From: Ensifer sp. Root278
GTDB lineage: Bacteria; Pseudomonadota; Alphaproteobacteria; Rhizobiales; Rhizobiaceae
Assembly (NCBI RefSeq): GCF_001429285.1
Contig: NZ_LMJJ01000023.1
Coordinates: 449,708-513,707 of the forward strand
Length of the DNA stretch: 64,000 nucleotides
Reading direction: 5' to 3'
Position numbers and translations under genes: made by a program. Under the pieces are notes generated by a model. The model did not search any database, was not told the DNA's origin, and was given only the letters and a program-made list of their open reading frames with translations. Positions 17,639 to 26,918 of the stretch are shown piece after piece; position 1 is the first letter of the stretch, and every line of letters begins with the position of its first letter.

Positions 17639-19051
17639 CTATTTGCGGCGAATCACCGCCGCGTAGAAGCCGTCGAGACCACTGGCAAAGGGCGCGTCGA
17701 GCGGGAACATCGCCGGCGTGGTGCGCATTTCGCCGAGCGGCGTGATTGCGTCCTCCAGCCCCGGCCAGTCCGCAGCCGAAATCGCAACCCGCTCATAATG
17801 AGCACTGGAACCAACAACTCGCTCAACAACCTCTTCGCCTTCGAGCGGATCGAGAGAGCAATTGGAAAAGACGACGACACCGCCGGGCTTGACGACGGTG
17901 AGCGCATGGCGGAGCAGCCGCTCCTGCAAGGCGGCGAGCTTTGCGATATCCTCCGGCCCCTTGGTCCACAGCACGTCGGGGTGACGACGTGTCGTGCCGG
18001 TGGAAGAGCAGGGTGCATCGAGCAGGGCCGCATCGAATAGCGTTTCCGGCTGGAAGTCGGCCATGTTGACTTCCTTCGTCTCCGCCTCCAGGCCAAGCCG
18101 CTTCAGATTGCCCTTCAGCCGACGCAGACGGCTGCCGGACTGATCAAGCGCCGTCACTTCGGCGCCGGCAAGGATGAGCTGTGCGGTCTTGCCGCCCGGC
18201 GCGGCACAGAGATCGACGACCCGCTTGCCGCTGAGGTCGCCGAACAGCCGCGCCGGTATCGACGCTGCAGCATCCTGAACCCACCAGGCGCCATCGTCGA
18301 ATCCGGCTAAGGAAGGGATGGAGCCAGAGAATGCGCCGAGACGGACCGAACCTGTCGGCAAGACGATGCCACCAAGACGCTCGGCCCAAGCTGCGGGTTC
18401 AGACTTGACCGACAAATCGATTGCCGCCGGCGTCAGCTGCGCATCTGCGATCTGTTGCGCTGGCCCAGCGCCATAGCGGGCGACCAGGCGCTCGAAGAAC
18501 CAATCTGGCATCGCCGGGACATCACGCATACCTTCGAGAAGGGCATCCTTTTCACGTGACAGGCGCCGAAGAACAGCATTCACGAGATTGGCGAAACGCC
18601 GATTGCGGGGATCCGCCTGCGCCTGCTCGACGGCGAGGTCGACGGCCGAATGATCAGGCACATCGAGATAGAGGATCTGCGCTGTCGCGACGGCAAGCAC
18701 ATGATCAAGCGCGCGCGCGCCCTCCGGCAAAGGCGTCTGCAGCAGCGAATTGATGGCGGCCTGGATGCGCGGGAGATGGCGAAGCCCTGAGTTCAGGATC
18801 GCCCGCACCAGAGCACGGTCGGCCTCACTGAGTTCGCGATAGGCCGGATTGCCGTGCTCGCTGTCGAGCATGCCGTCGAGCGACGTCTTGCGGTCGATCA
18901 CCGCGCCGAGAATCTTGGCGGCGGCCTGACGTGCTTTCAGCCCCGGTTTTTCCGGGCCGCGAGGCGAATCGGCGGCTTTTTTCGATTTCGCTGCGGCGCC
19001 GTTTCGGTGCGATCGTTTCGGGGGTGAATCGTTCTTGTTATCTGCGGACAT
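17639..19051 (-). CDS. rsmB: RsmB-type 16S rRNA (cytosine-C5) methyltransferase
   Basis: A 470-residue SAM-dependent RNA methyltransferase of the RsmB/NOP2 group, expected to make m5C967 in 16S rRNA. The N-terminal half (residues about 40-170) is a NusB-like RNA-binding domain. The catalytic half has the SAM loop VVDLCAAPGGKTAQL, the LDAPCSSTGTTRRHPD motif with one catalytic Cys, and VFSNCSLDPLEGEE with the second. A basic Lys/Ser-rich tail precedes the first domain. Its ATG overlaps the htpX stop (TGATG), which argues for this start and for translational coupling to htpX. Confidence 0.9.
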   Translation of the reverse strand: MSADNKNDSPPKRSHRNGAAAKSKKAADSPRGPEKPGLKARQAAAKILGAVIDRKTSLDGMLDSEHGNPAYRELSEADRALVRAILNSGLRHLPRIQAAINSLLQTPLPEGARALDHVLAVATAQILYLDVPDHSAVDLAVEQAQADPRNRRFANLVNAVLRRLSREKDALLEGMRDVPAMPDWFFERLVARYGAGPAQQIADAQLTPAAIDLSVKSEPAAWAERLGGIVLPTGSVRLGAFSGSIPSLAGFDDGAWWVQDAAASIPARLFGDLSGKRVVDLCAAPGGKTAQLILAGAEVTALDQSGSRLRRLKGNLKRLGLEAETKEVNMADFQPETLFDAALLDAPCSSTGTTRRHPDVLWTKGPEDIAKLAALQERLLRHALTVVKPGGVVVFSNCSLDPLEGEEVVERVVGSSAHYERVAISAADWPGLEDAITPLGEMRTTPAMFPLDAPFASGLDGFYAAVIRRK

Positions 19052-20010
19052 CAGGACCAGGGACCTTTGGGTGGTTCGGAACCACCGCGACCCCAACCGG
19101 TAGAGGGTACAGAGCGCGATTTGCGCACCGGATTATCAGCCCGAACCGGCGGCGTCGAGACCGAAGACATTTCCTGGGCCATCTGCTGCAGGGCCGCAAT
19201 CCGGTTTTCGGTGTTCGGATGGGTCGAGAACAGGTTGTCCATCCGCTCGCCGGAGAGCGGGTTGATGATGAACATATGCGCCGTCGCCGGATTGCGTTCG
19301 GCGTCGTCATTGTGAATCTGCTGCGCCGCACCGGCAATCTTCTGCAGCGCCGAGGCCAGCGCCATGGGCTTGCCGCAGATCTCGGCGCCGCGCCGGTCAG
19401 CCGAGTATTCACGGGTACGGCTGATCGCCATCTGCACCAGCATCGCCGCCATCGGCGCCACGATCATGGCGACCAGCGTGCCGATGAAACCGAGCGGATT
19501 GTTGTTTTCACGGTTGCCGCCGAAGAAGAAGGCAAAGTTGCCGAGCATCGAGATCGCGCCGGCAAGCGTCGCCGTCAGCGTCATCGTGAGCGTATCACGG
19601 TTCTGCACGTGCGCCAGTTCGTGCGCCATGACGCCCGCCACTTCATCATAGTTCAGCGCATGCAGCAGGCCGGTGGAGGCGGCAACCGCGGCATTTTCGG
19701 GATTGCGACCGGTGGCGAAGGCATTCGGCTGGGGGCTGTCGATCACATAGACGCGCGGCATCGGCAGACCGGCATTCCGGGCAAGGTCACGCACGATGCC
19801 GTAGTACTCCGGCGCACTGCGCTCATCGACTTCCTGGGCGCGATATATGCGCAGCACCATCTTGTCGGAGTTCCAGTACGAGAAGAAGTTCATGCCCGCG
19901 GCCATGACGAAGGCGATCATCATGCCGCCGCGTCCGCCGATGACGAAGCCCACCGCCATGAACAGGGCGGTCATGACTGCAAGCAGCATGGCGGTGCGGA
20001 CAAGGTTCAT
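19051..20010 (-). CDS. htpX: Membrane zinc metalloprotease HtpX
   Basis: A 319-residue M48-family protease that degrades misfolded inner-membrane proteins. It has two N-terminal membrane helices, then the zinc motif [11 protein letters not shown] hydrophobic pair follows, and the third zinc ligand is the Glu in [13 protein letters not shown]. Length is slightly above the E. coli protein because of a Ser/Pro/Gly-rich tail. It is the first gene of a two-gene unit with rsmB. A strong parS site lies 20 bases upstream of its start. Confidence 0.95.
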   Translation of the reverse strand: MNLVRTAMLLAVMTALFMAVGFVIGGRGGMMIAFVMAAGMNFFSYWNSDKMVLRIYRAQEVDERSAPEYYGIVRDLARNAGLPMPRVYVIDSPQPNAFATGRNPENAAVAASTGLLHALNYDEVAGVMAHELAHVQNRDTLTMTLTATLAGAISMLGNFAFFFGGNRENNNPLGFIGTLVAMIVAPMAAMLVQMAISRTREYSADRRGAEICGKPMALASALQKIAGAAQQIHNDDAERNPATAHMFIINPLSGERMDNLFSTHPNTENRIAALQQMAQEMSSVSTPPVRADNPVRKSRSVPSTGWGRGGSEPPKGPWS

Positions 20011-20030
20011 CTAAGTCTCCGGATCGTCGA

Positions 20031-20046
20031 TGTTTCACGTGAATCA
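20031..20046. promoter_or_regulatory. parS site upstream of htpX
   Basis: TGTTTCACGTGAATCA matches the ParB consensus at 15 of 16 positions. It is intergenic, between htpX and the DUF1674 gene. The same 16 bases recur at 38113-38128. It lies about 12 kb from parB and 21 kb from oriC. Confidence 0.75.
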
Positions 20047-20134
20047 GGGTTCCCGTTGTGTGAACGGCATCCTATATGATGGGTGCAAATGCCCCGTTCT
20101 TCAATATTGATGCTCGAATCCGGATACCGTTCAG

Positions 20135-20335
20135 ATGCAGAACGACAATGACAACGCTCCCGATCGCCCGAAACGGCCACTGCCGCCCGCAGCCATGCGC
20201 GCGCTGAAGGAAGCCGAAGAGCGGCGTCAGGCGGAAGAGAAGAAGGAATTGCCACCAGAGATCGGCGGACGCGGCGGTGAAGATCCTGCCCGCTACGGCG
20301 ACTGGGAGATCAAGGGTCGGGCGATCGACTTCTAA
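20135..20335 (+). CDS. DUF1674 protein, succinate dehydrogenase assembly factor 4 family
   Basis: A 66-residue protein with an acidic/basic helical N-terminus and the invariant C-terminal block GGRGGEDPARYGDWEIKGRAIDF split as GGRGGEDPARYGDW and EIKGRAIDF. This block defines DUF1674/SDHAF4. The mitochondrial member helps attach flavinated SdhA to SdhB and shields the FAD from making oxidants; the bacterial role is inferred. No sdh genes are in the window. It stands alone between htpX and acsA. The ribosome site is weak. Confidence 0.88.
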   Translation: MQNDNDNAPDRPKRPLPPAAMRALKEAEERRQAEEKKELPPEIGGRGGEDPARYGDWEIKGRAIDF

Positions 20336-20464
20336 GCTTGAGGCGGCAAGCCGCCGGCCCCTTAGCTGCGAACTGAATCCGGCTCACTAAATCGCCACAG
20401 GTGCAGAGCACTGCGTGCAGCGACACCGCAAATCACGTGCAAACCTTATTTGTTTCAGTCGAAA

Positions 20465-20499
20465 CGGCCGCTACACACCCAGTGGGCTCGTAGCGGCCG
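20465..20499 (-). terminator. Terminator of acsA
   Basis: A 10-bp stem CGGCCGCTAC (20465-20474) with 20490-20499, about 10 bases past the acsA stop, followed on the minus strand by only TTTC. The loop itself contains CCC-AGT-GGG. Confidence 0.55.
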
Positions 20500-20506
20500 C
20501 AAGAGA

Positions 20507-22456
20507 TCAGGCCTTGTTCTGACGATTGGCGATGAGGTCGTCGACGACGGCCGGATCGGCGAGCGTCGAAGTATCGCCGAGCGCGCCGAAATCGTCTTCG
20601 GCGATCTTGCGCAGGATGCGTCGCATGATCTTGCCAGAGCGGGTCTTCGGCAGGCCCGGTGCGAACTGGATCTTGTCCGGCGTGGCGATCGGTCCGATTT
20701 CCGAACGGACGTGCTTCACCAAAGCAGCGCGAAGATCGTCATTGCCGATTTCGCCGGCCATCAGCGAAACATAGCAGTAGATGCCCTGGCCCTTGATCGG
20801 ATGCGGATAGCCGACAACTGCCGCTTCCGAGACGAGGTGATGCGATACCAGCGCCGATTCGACTTCTGCCGTTCCGAGACGGTGGCCGGAAACATTGAGA
20901 ACGTCGTCGACGCGACCGGTGATCCAGTAATAGCCGTCCTCATCGCGACGGCAGCCGTCACCGGTGAAATACTTGCCCTTGTAGGTGGCGAAGTAGGTCT
21001 GGCCGAAGCGCGCGTGGTCGCCGTAGATCGTGCGCATCTGGCCGGGCCAGCTGTCGGTGATGCAGAGGTTGCCGTCAGCAGCACCCTCAAGTACGTTTCC
21101 TTCATTGTCGACCAGCTGCGGCTGCACGCCGAAGAACGGCCGGGTGGCGGAACCGGGCTTCAGATCGGTTGCGCCCGGCAGCGGCGTGATCAGGATGCCA
21201 CCGGTCTCCGTCTGCCACCAGGTATCGACGATCGGCGACTTCTGCTCGCCGACGACGTTGTAGTACCACTCCCAGGCTTCCGGGTTGATCGGCTCGCCGA
21301 CCGAGCCGAGCAGGCGGAGCGACGAGCGCGACGAGCGCTTGACGAAGTCGTCACCGGCACCCATCAGCGAGCGGATCGCCGTCGGCGCCGTGTAGAAGAC
21401 GTTGACCTTGTGCTTTTCGACCACTTCCCAGAAGCGCCCGGCATCCGGGAAATTCGGGACACCTTCGAACATTACGGTCGTCGCCGCATTCGCCAGCGGG
21501 CCGTAGACGATATAGGAGTGGCCGGTGACCCAGCCGACGTCGGCCGTGCACCAGTAGACTTCGCCGTCGCGGTAGTCGAAGACATATTCATGCGTCATCG
21601 ACGCATAGACGAGGTAACCGCCGGTCGTGTGCAGCACGCCCTTCGGCTTGCCGGTCGAACCCGAGGTATAGAGGATGAACAACGGATCTTCCGCCTTCAT
21701 CTTCGCCGGCTCGCAATGCGGCTTCACAGTCGCGATTTCCTGGTGATACCAGAGGTCGCGACCCGGCGCCCAGGCGGTCTTGCCGCCGGTGCGGCGGACC
21801 ACGAGCACCTTGTTGACGATGACATGCTGCTTGGCCGCGATGTCGATCGCCGTGTCGGTGTTTTCCTTGAGCGGTACCGGCTTGCCGCCGCGCACGCCCT
21901 CATCGCAGGTGATGACGAAGGTGGATTCGCAGTCGACGATACGGCCGGCAAGCGCGTCCGGCGAGAAGCCGCCAAAGACGACCGAATGGATCGCACCGAT
22001 GCGGGCGCAGGCGAGCATCGCATAGGCCGCTTCCGGGATCATCGGCATGTAGATGGTGACGCGGTCGCCCTTCTTGACGCCATGCTTCTTCAGCACGTTG
22101 GCGAGGCGACAAACCTGCTCGTAGAGCTGGTTGTAGGTGATCTTCTTGTCGATATAGGGGTTGTCACCTTCCCAGATAATCGCCGTCTTCTCGCCATGCG
22201 TCTTCAGGTGGCGGTCGATACAGTTGTAGGAGACGTTGGTGAGGCCGTCTTCATACCACTTGATCGAAACCTTGCCCTTGAAGGAGGTGTTCTTGACCTT
22301 GGTGTAGGGCTTGAACCAATCGATCCGTTTGCCGTGTTTGCCCCAGAACTTTGCCGGGTCCGAAACACTCTCCTCATACCACTTCAGGTAAGTGGCATTG
22401 TCGAGCAGCGTCCGGCTCTTGGCAGACTTCAACACCGGATAGATTTTGGCGGACAT
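20507..22456 (-). CDS. acsA: Acetyl-CoA synthetase
   Basis: A 649-residue AMP-forming acetate:CoA ligase, activating acetate in two steps through acetyl-AMP. The N-terminal ACAS domain ([20 protein letters not shown]) is followed by the ATP motif [14 protein letters not shown], then [20 protein letters not shown] and [11 protein letters not shown]. The C-terminal [11 protein letters not shown] bears the Lys that is acetylated to switch the enzyme off in related bacteria. The ATG follows GGGAGGA. It is divergent from trcR and transcribed alone. Confidence 0.96.
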   Translation of the reverse strand: MSAKIYPVLKSAKSRTLLDNATYLKWYEESVSDPAKFWGKHGKRIDWFKPYTKVKNTSFKGKVSIKWYEDGLTNVSYNCIDRHLKTHGEKTAIIWEGDNPYIDKKITYNQLYEQVCRLANVLKKHGVKKGDRVTIYMPMIPEAAYAMLACARIGAIHSVVFGGFSPDALAGRIVDCESTFVITCDEGVRGGKPVPLKENTDTAIDIAAKQHVIVNKVLVVRRTGGKTAWAPGRDLWYHQEIATVKPHCEPAKMKAEDPLFILYTSGSTGKPKGVLHTTGGYLVYASMTHEYVFDYRDGEVYWCTADVGWVTGHSYIVYGPLANAATTVMFEGVPNFPDAGRFWEVVEKHKVNVFYTAPTAIRSLMGAGDDFVKRSSRSSLRLLGSVGEPINPEAWEWYYNVVGEQKSPIVDTWWQTETGGILITPLPGATDLKPGSATRPFFGVQPQLVDNEGNVLEGAADGNLCITDSWPGQMRTIYGDHARFGQTYFATYKGKYFTGDGCRRDEDGYYWITGRVDDVLNVSGHRLGTAEVESALVSHHLVSEAAVVGYPHPIKGQGIYCYVSLMAGEIGNDDLRAALVKHVRSEIGPIATPDKIQFAPGLPKTRSGKIMRRILRKIAEDDFGALGDTSTLADPAVVDDLIANRQNKA

Positions 22457-22683
22457 ATTTTCCTCCCTACGCATTCCTAGTGCGGCTCGCCACTCCCAGG
22501 GCCAGCCCGTTTCGCGGACATACATAGCAGGTCAAATGCCCGCCGCAATTAGACAAAAGGACATTTGGAACTGAAGAATTGCAATTTTGAGACAAGGACG
22601 GTATAGAGGCCCACATTTCCCGGAAATCAGTGGTAGACTCCACGGCCCGCGACACCGGCGCGGCGGACAAAAGGACTATATCC

Positions 22684-23385
22684 ATGGCTCAGCAACTGCT
22701 TATGCCCAAGGCAACAGCCGTCTGGCTCGTTGACAATACCGCGCTGTCCTTCGACCAGATCGCGCAGTTTTGCAAGCTGCACCCGCTTGAAGTAAAGGCG
22801 ATCGCCGACGGTGAATCCGCGCAGGGCATCAAGGGCCTCGACCCGATTGCCACGGGCCAGCTTTCGCGTGACGAGATCGCTCGCGCAGAAGGAAACCCCA
22901 ACCACAAGCTGAAGCTTTCCGAGCCGAAGGTCCGCGTTCCCGACTCGAAGCGTAAAGGTCCGCGGTACACCCCGGTTTCCAAGCGCCAGGATCGCCCCAA
23001 CGCCATTCTCTGGCTCGTTCGCAACCATCCCGAGTTGAAGGACGCGCAGATTTCGCGCCTCGTCGGCACGACCAAGTCGACGATCGAACAGATCCGCGAG
23101 CGCACCCACTGGAACTCCGCCAACTTGACGCCGATGGATCCGGTGACCCTCGGCCTCTGCTCGCAGATCGACCTCGACCTCGAAGTCGAACGCGCCTCCA
23201 AGGGCCGCCCGCTGCCGACAGCTGCCGAACTCGGCCAGACGCTGGAATCGGCTCAGGAGACCGAAAAGCTGGGCTTCAGCTACGAGCGTGAGGAAGAGAA
23301 GGAAATCGACGCCGATGCCGTCTTCGCCAAGCTCAAGTCGCTGAAGTCGGACCGCAAGGACGAGGACGAAGACGATCACTATTGA
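22684..23385 (+). CDS. trcR: TrcR-type cell-cycle transcription regulator (DUF1013)
   Basis: A 233-residue DUF1013 protein, strictly alphaproteobacterial. In Caulobacter the family member TrcR travels with RNA polymerase and controls cell-cycle genes. The first half (VWLVDNTALSFDQIAQFC and LHPLEVKAIADGE) and the middle (NAILWLVRNHPELKDAQISRLVGTTKSTIEQIRERTHW, two helix-turn-helix-like parts) are well conserved. A charged Lys/Asp/Glu tail ends the protein. AAAGGA lies 9 bases before the ATG. A strong terminator follows. The regulatory role is from the family, not shown here. Confidence 0.88.
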   Translation: MAQQLLMPKATAVWLVDNTALSFDQIAQFCKLHPLEVKAIADGESAQGIKGLDPIATGQLSRDEIARAEGNPNHKLKLSEPKVRVPDSKRKGPRYTPVSKRQDRPNAILWLVRNHPELKDAQISRLVGTTKSTIEQIRERTHWNSANLTPMDPVTLGLCSQIDLDLEVERASKGRPLPTAAELGQTLESAQETEKLGFSYEREEEKEIDADAVFAKLKSLKSDRKDEDEDDHY

Positions 23386-23403
23386 TCGCCGTCCAGCTCG
23401 ATG

Positions 23404-23437
23404 AAAAAAGCCCGGATCGTCGATCCGGGCTTTTTTG
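23404..23437. terminator. Bidirectional terminator between trcR and ectC
   Basis: A-run, GC stem and TTTTTT; bases 23407-23437 are identical to the terminator at 5496-5526. It lies between two convergent genes. Confidence 0.85.
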
Positions 23438-23459
23438 TTGGCCAGCGTTCAATATGTGT

Positions 23460-23846
23460 TCAGTAAGCCGAACCGGATGGATCGTTGAGGTTGTGGCGCT
23501 CGGTCCCTTTAAGCGGCGGATTGAAGATGCTGACGAGGATCAGATCCTCGCCCTTGCCGCCGCGCAGATAGTGTTTGTCGTGCTGGTCCAGCACGTAGAT
23601 GTCGCCCTTGTTGATCGGGAAGATCTTGCCCTGCATGTCCTCGACCTCGCCGTGGCCGGCGATGCAGTAGCAGGCCTCCAGATGATTGCGGTACTCGAGC
23701 AGAGACACCGTGCCGGCGCGCACCACGGTGTGGCAGACGGTGAAGCCCATGCCATCCTTCTCGGTAAGCAGCCGATGACTGGTGCCGCTGCCCCATTCGA
23801 CGAAATGATCGGTTGCTTCGATCTGCTGCAGGCTGCGCACGAACAT
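23460..23846 (-). CDS. ectC: Solitary L-ectoine synthase
   Basis: A 128-residue cupin of the EctC family, which closes N-gamma-acetyl-diaminobutyrate to the compatible solute ectoine. The start [10 protein letters not shown] aligns with the usual MIVR start, and the metal ligands fall where expected: Glu57 (HLEACYC), Tyr84 (GDIYVLDQ) and His92 (HDKHYLR). No ectA, ectB, ectD or ask_ect gene is near, so the pathway that makes the substrate is absent from this locus. It diverges from a GcvA-type LysR gene. An ATG 12 bases upstream is an alternative start. Confidence 0.85.
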   Translation of the reverse strand: MFVRSLQQIEATDHFVEWGSGTSHRLLTEKDGMGFTVCHTVVRAGTVSLLEYRNHLEACYCIAGHGEVEDMQGKIFPINKGDIYVLDQHDKHYLRGGKGEDLILVSIFNPPLKGTERHNLNDPSGSAY

Positions 23847-23952
23847 GGCTCTCTCCATCTGTAAGGATTTCTAATGTTTTCGGGTGAGGATTCCGACCCG
23901 CTACCGGGATAGTCCCAGTATCCGTTGACAGCGGCACCCAATCAAACGACGA

Positions 23953-23975
23953 TTCCTCAAGGGATTGATGAGGAA
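23953..23975 (+). promoter_or_regulatory. Inverted repeat covering the ribosome site of the LysR gene
   Basis: TTCCTCA (23953-23959) can pair with TGAGGAA (23969-23975), which contains the GAGGA ribosome site of the LysR gene. In RNA this would hide the site; in DNA it could instead be an operator. Confidence 0.4.
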
Positions 23976-23984
23976 AATTTACAG

Positions 23985-24854
23985 ATGATGATGCCACCAC
24001 TTGGCATGCTGCGCGCCTTCGAAGCCGCGGCGCGTTTGGCAAGTTTCTCCCGTGCCGGCGACGAACTGCACGTGACGCATGCGGCCGTCAGCCACCAGAT
24101 CCGGCTGCTGGAGGAGTGGTTCGGCCGGCCGCTGTTCGTGCGGGAGAAACGTGGTGTGCGGCTGGCGGCGGAAGCCGAGAGCCTGGCAGCAGCGCTGACC
24201 TCGGCATTCGAGCGCATCGCCGCGGAAACCGAGTTGCTGCGGCTGAATGCCAAGGCGCAAGTGAGCGTCGCCTGTATTCCCTCGATCGCCACCCGCTGGC
24301 TGATACCGGCACTCGGTGAATTTCTCGGCCGTCATCCCGAGGTCGACGTCAAGGTCGTCTACGCCATGGCCGAACAGCAATTGCGCGAAACCGGCTGTGA
24401 TATCCTCATCACTCTCGGCGCCGATACGAGCGAAGGGACGCGGTCAGACCGGCTGTTTTCGCGAATCAATCGGCCAGTTGCGAGCCCCCGTTACATCGAA
24501 CGGAAAGGTGAGTTGAGGGCAGTGCAGGCGATCGCTTCCGCCGATCTGCTGCACGACGAGACAACCTCGCGCTGGCGCGATTGGTTCGCCAGGGCAGGGG
24601 TGACGACGGGACAAAGCCTGCGAGGCCCCATCTTCCAGGACTTCAACCTTCTCGCCACGGCCGTCATCGCCGGCCATGGCGTGGCCCTTTGTCCGGTCGA
24701 GGTCTTCCGGCGCGAAATCGAAAGTAGCGACCTCGTGATCCTCTCCGACATCGCCACTCTCGAAGACGAGAGCTATTTTCTCATCACCAAGACCGCGCGC
24801 TCAAAGGCAGTGTCAATCTTCAGCGACTGGTTCGCGACCGTCGTCAGGTCTTGA
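23985..24854 (+). CDS. LysR-family regulator, GcvA type
   Basis: A 289-residue LysR regulator. An N-terminal winged helix (LGMLRAFEAAARLASFSRAGDEL then VTHAAVSHQIRLLEEWFGRPLF) is followed by a periplasmic-binding-like effector domain with the GcvA-type VSVACIPSIATRWLIPAL, LGRHPEVDVKV and ATAVIAGHGVALCPVEVF. It begins with three consecutive ATG codons (23985, 23988, 23991); GAGGA lies 10 bases before the first. Divergent placement next to ectC suggests that it controls ectC and itself. The effector is unknown. Confidence 0.87.
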   Translation: MMMPPLGMLRAFEAAARLASFSRAGDELHVTHAAVSHQIRLLEEWFGRPLFVREKRGVRLAAEAESLAAALTSAFERIAAETELLRLNAKAQVSVACIPSIATRWLIPALGEFLGRHPEVDVKVVYAMAEQQLRETGCDILITLGADTSEGTRSDRLFSRINRPVASPRYIERKGELRAVQAIASADLLHDETTSRWRDWFARAGVTTGQSLRGPIFQDFNLLATAVIAGHGVALCPVEVFRREIESSDLVILSDIATLEDESYFLITKTARSKAVSIFSDWFATVVRS

Positions 24855-24899
24855 TGCAAGCGCAGTGGCGCTCACATTATAAGCCGGCTCAGGAAGTCG

Positions 24900-26807
24900 C
24901 TAGATGCCGATTCCCCGGCCATGCAGCGCCAACGTGATCTCGTCCAGGATAACCGGATCGTCGATCGTCGCCGGCATTTTCCAGGGTTGGCGATCGGCAA
25001 TCTTCTGGATCGTCGCCCGCAGGATCTTGCCCGACCGCGTCTTCGGTAGTCGCTTGACGCAAATCGCCAGGCGGAAGGCCGCCACCGGCCCGATGCGCTC
25101 GCGCACGAGGCTGATTACTTCGCGTTCGATCTCCGACGTTTCACGGGAAACATTGGAATTGATGACGAGGAAGCCCGCTGGCACCTGACCCTTCAAATCA
25201 TCGGCTATCCCGATCACAGCGCATTCGGCGACATCAGGATGGCTGGCGCAGACTTCCTCCATTGCCCCGGTCGAGAGGCGGTGACCGGCGACGTTGATGA
25301 TGTCGTCGGTGCGCGCCATGATGAAGATGTAACCATCCTCGTCGAGATAGCCGGCATCGGCGGTCTTGTAGTAACCGGGGAATTCTTCGAGATAGGCCGC
25401 GCGGAAACGATGGTCGGCATTCCAGAGCGTCGGCAGACAGCCGGGCGGCAGCGGCAGTTTTACGACGACATTGCCGAGCGTGCCCGGGCCGACCGGATGT
25501 CCGGCATCGTCGAGAATCTGGACATCATACCCCGGCAGTGGGACCGCCGGAGAACCGTACTTGACCGGCAGCAGGCCGAGGCCCATGGGATTGCCGGCCA
25601 CGGGCCAACCGGTCTCCGTCTGCCACCAGTGGTCGATAACAGGCACCCCAAGCGCTTTCTCCGCCCAGCGGATCGTATCCGGATCCGCCCGCTCACCGGC
25701 AAGGAACAACGCGCGGAAGCGCGACAGGTCATAGCGGCCGACATAGGACGCGTCGGGATCGTCCTTGCGGATCGCGCGCAGAGCGGTCGGCGCCGTGAAC
25801 ATCACCACGACGCCATGCTCGGCAATGATCCGCCAATAGGTTCCGGGGTCAGGCGTGCCGACCGGCTTGCCCTCGAAGAGGATCGAGGTGCTGCCGTTGA
25901 GGAGCGGGCCATAGACGATATAGGAGTGGCCGACGACCCAGCCGATATCGGAGGCGGCCCAGAATACCTCTCCCGGCTGGACGCCGAAGAAGTTCTCCAT
26001 GGACCATTTGAGCGCAACCATGTGGCCGCCATTGTCGCGCACCACGCCCTTGGGCTGGCCGGTCGTGCCCGACGTATAAAGCACATAAAGCGGATCGGTG
26101 GAGGCGACGGGTGTGCATCCGACCTCTTCACCCGCCTGCTTCGCGGAGGCCAGCGCCGATGCGAAATCAATGTCGCGCCCCTCCATCATCTCCGCTTCCG
26201 CCATTTCCCGTTGGAAGACGAGGCAATGCGCCGGCTTGTGGGTCGCGATCTCCAGCGCCGCGTCGAGCAGCGGCTTATAGGCGACGGTTCGACCGGGTTC
26301 GATGCCGCAGCTTGCGGAAACCACGAGCTTCGCCTGGCAATCGTCGATGCGCACCGCCAGTTCGTTGGCGGCAAAACCGCCGAAGACCACGGAATGCACG
26401 GCGCCGATCCGGGCGGCGGCCAGCATGGCAACCGCCGCCTGTGGGATCATCGGCATGTAGATGATGATGCGATCACCCTTGCCAACACCGAGCTTCCGAT
26501 AGACGGCAGCCAATGCCGCCACATCGGCAAGCAATGCCGCATAGGAGATGCGCTCGACCCGCCCGGTGACCGGACTGTCATAGATAAAGGCGACCTGCTC
26601 GCCACGCCCCGCTTCGACATGACGGTCGAGACAATTGTAGCAGGTGTTCGTCGAGCCACCGGCATACCAGTGCCCGTAGGTCCCCGCCGCAGCATCGAAT
26701 GCACGCTGCGGACGCTCGTACCAGTCGATGGCGTCGGCAGCACCGGACCAGAAGCCTTGCGGATCCGCCTTCCAGGCGGCGTACACTTCGGAATAGCGAC
26801 TCGCCAT
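24900..26807 (-). CDS. prpE: Propionyl-CoA synthetase (propionate-CoA ligase)
   Basis: A 635-residue AMP-forming acyl-CoA ligase close to acetyl-CoA synthetase but with PrpE-like features (YAAWKADPQGFWSGAADAIDW, GGSTNTCYNCLDRHVEAG, KYGSPAVPLPGYDVQIL). The ATP motif is LYTSGTTGQPKGVVRD, and VIDHWWQTETGWPVAGNP and [17 protein letters not shown] are intact. It would activate propionate or other short acids. GGGAGGA precedes the ATG. Distinction from an acetate enzyme is by sequence likeness only. A parS-like sequence is embedded in the part encoding NVSRETS. Confidence 0.85.
   Translation of the reverse strand: MASRYSEVYAAWKADPQGFWSGAADAIDWYERPQRAFDAAAGTYGHWYAGGSTNTCYNCLDRHVEAGRGEQVAFIYDSPVTGRVERISYAALLADVAALAAVYRKLGVGKGDRIIIYMPMIPQAAVAMLAAARIGAVHSVVFGGFAANELAVRIDDCQAKLVVSASCGIEPGRTVAYKPLLDAALEIATHKPAHCLVFQREMAEAEMMEGRDIDFASALASAKQAGEEVGCTPVASTDPLYVLYTSGTTGQPKGVVRDNGGHMVALKWSMENFFGVQPGEVFWAASDIGWVVGHSYIVYGPLLNGSTSILFEGKPVGTPDPGTYWRIIAEHGVVVMFTAPTALRAIRKDDPDASYVGRYDLSRFRALFLAGERADPDTIRWAEKALGVPVIDHWWQTETGWPVAGNPMGLGLLPVKYGSPAVPLPGYDVQILDDAGHPVGPGTLGNVVVKLPLPPGCLPTLWNADHRFRAAYLEEFPGYYKTADAGYLDEDGYIFIMARTDDIINVAGHRLSTGAMEEVCASHPDVAECAVIGIADDLKGQVPAGFLVINSNVSRETSEIEREVISLVRERIGPVAAFRLAICVKRLPKTRSGKILRATIQKIADRQPWKMPATIDDPVILDEITLALHGRGIGI
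25137..25152. promoter_or_regulatory. parS-like site inside prpE
   Basis: CGTTTCACGGGAAACA matches 14 of 16 positions but breaks the central CACGTG. It is read as part of VSRET in PrpE, as in two better sites. Binding is uncertain because of the central change. Confidence 0.35.
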
Positions 26808-26918
26808 TTCCGTTCCTCCCTATGCATTTGCCGGACATGTCCGGCCTCCTCGTGCACAAGGATAGGCTAATGGGTGGGCAGGGGAACCCCGACGAAAGCG
26901 TAATGCGGCGAAATGGCG

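Noticed and set aside
18552-18567. TTTTCACGTGACAG inside rsmB as another parS site
   Set aside because: The right half is broken (GTGACA), so the dyad is lost; kept out of the parS list.
20507-26807. acsA and prpE as a recent duplication
   Set aside because: The proteins share family motifs but differ clearly along their length; they are old paralogues.
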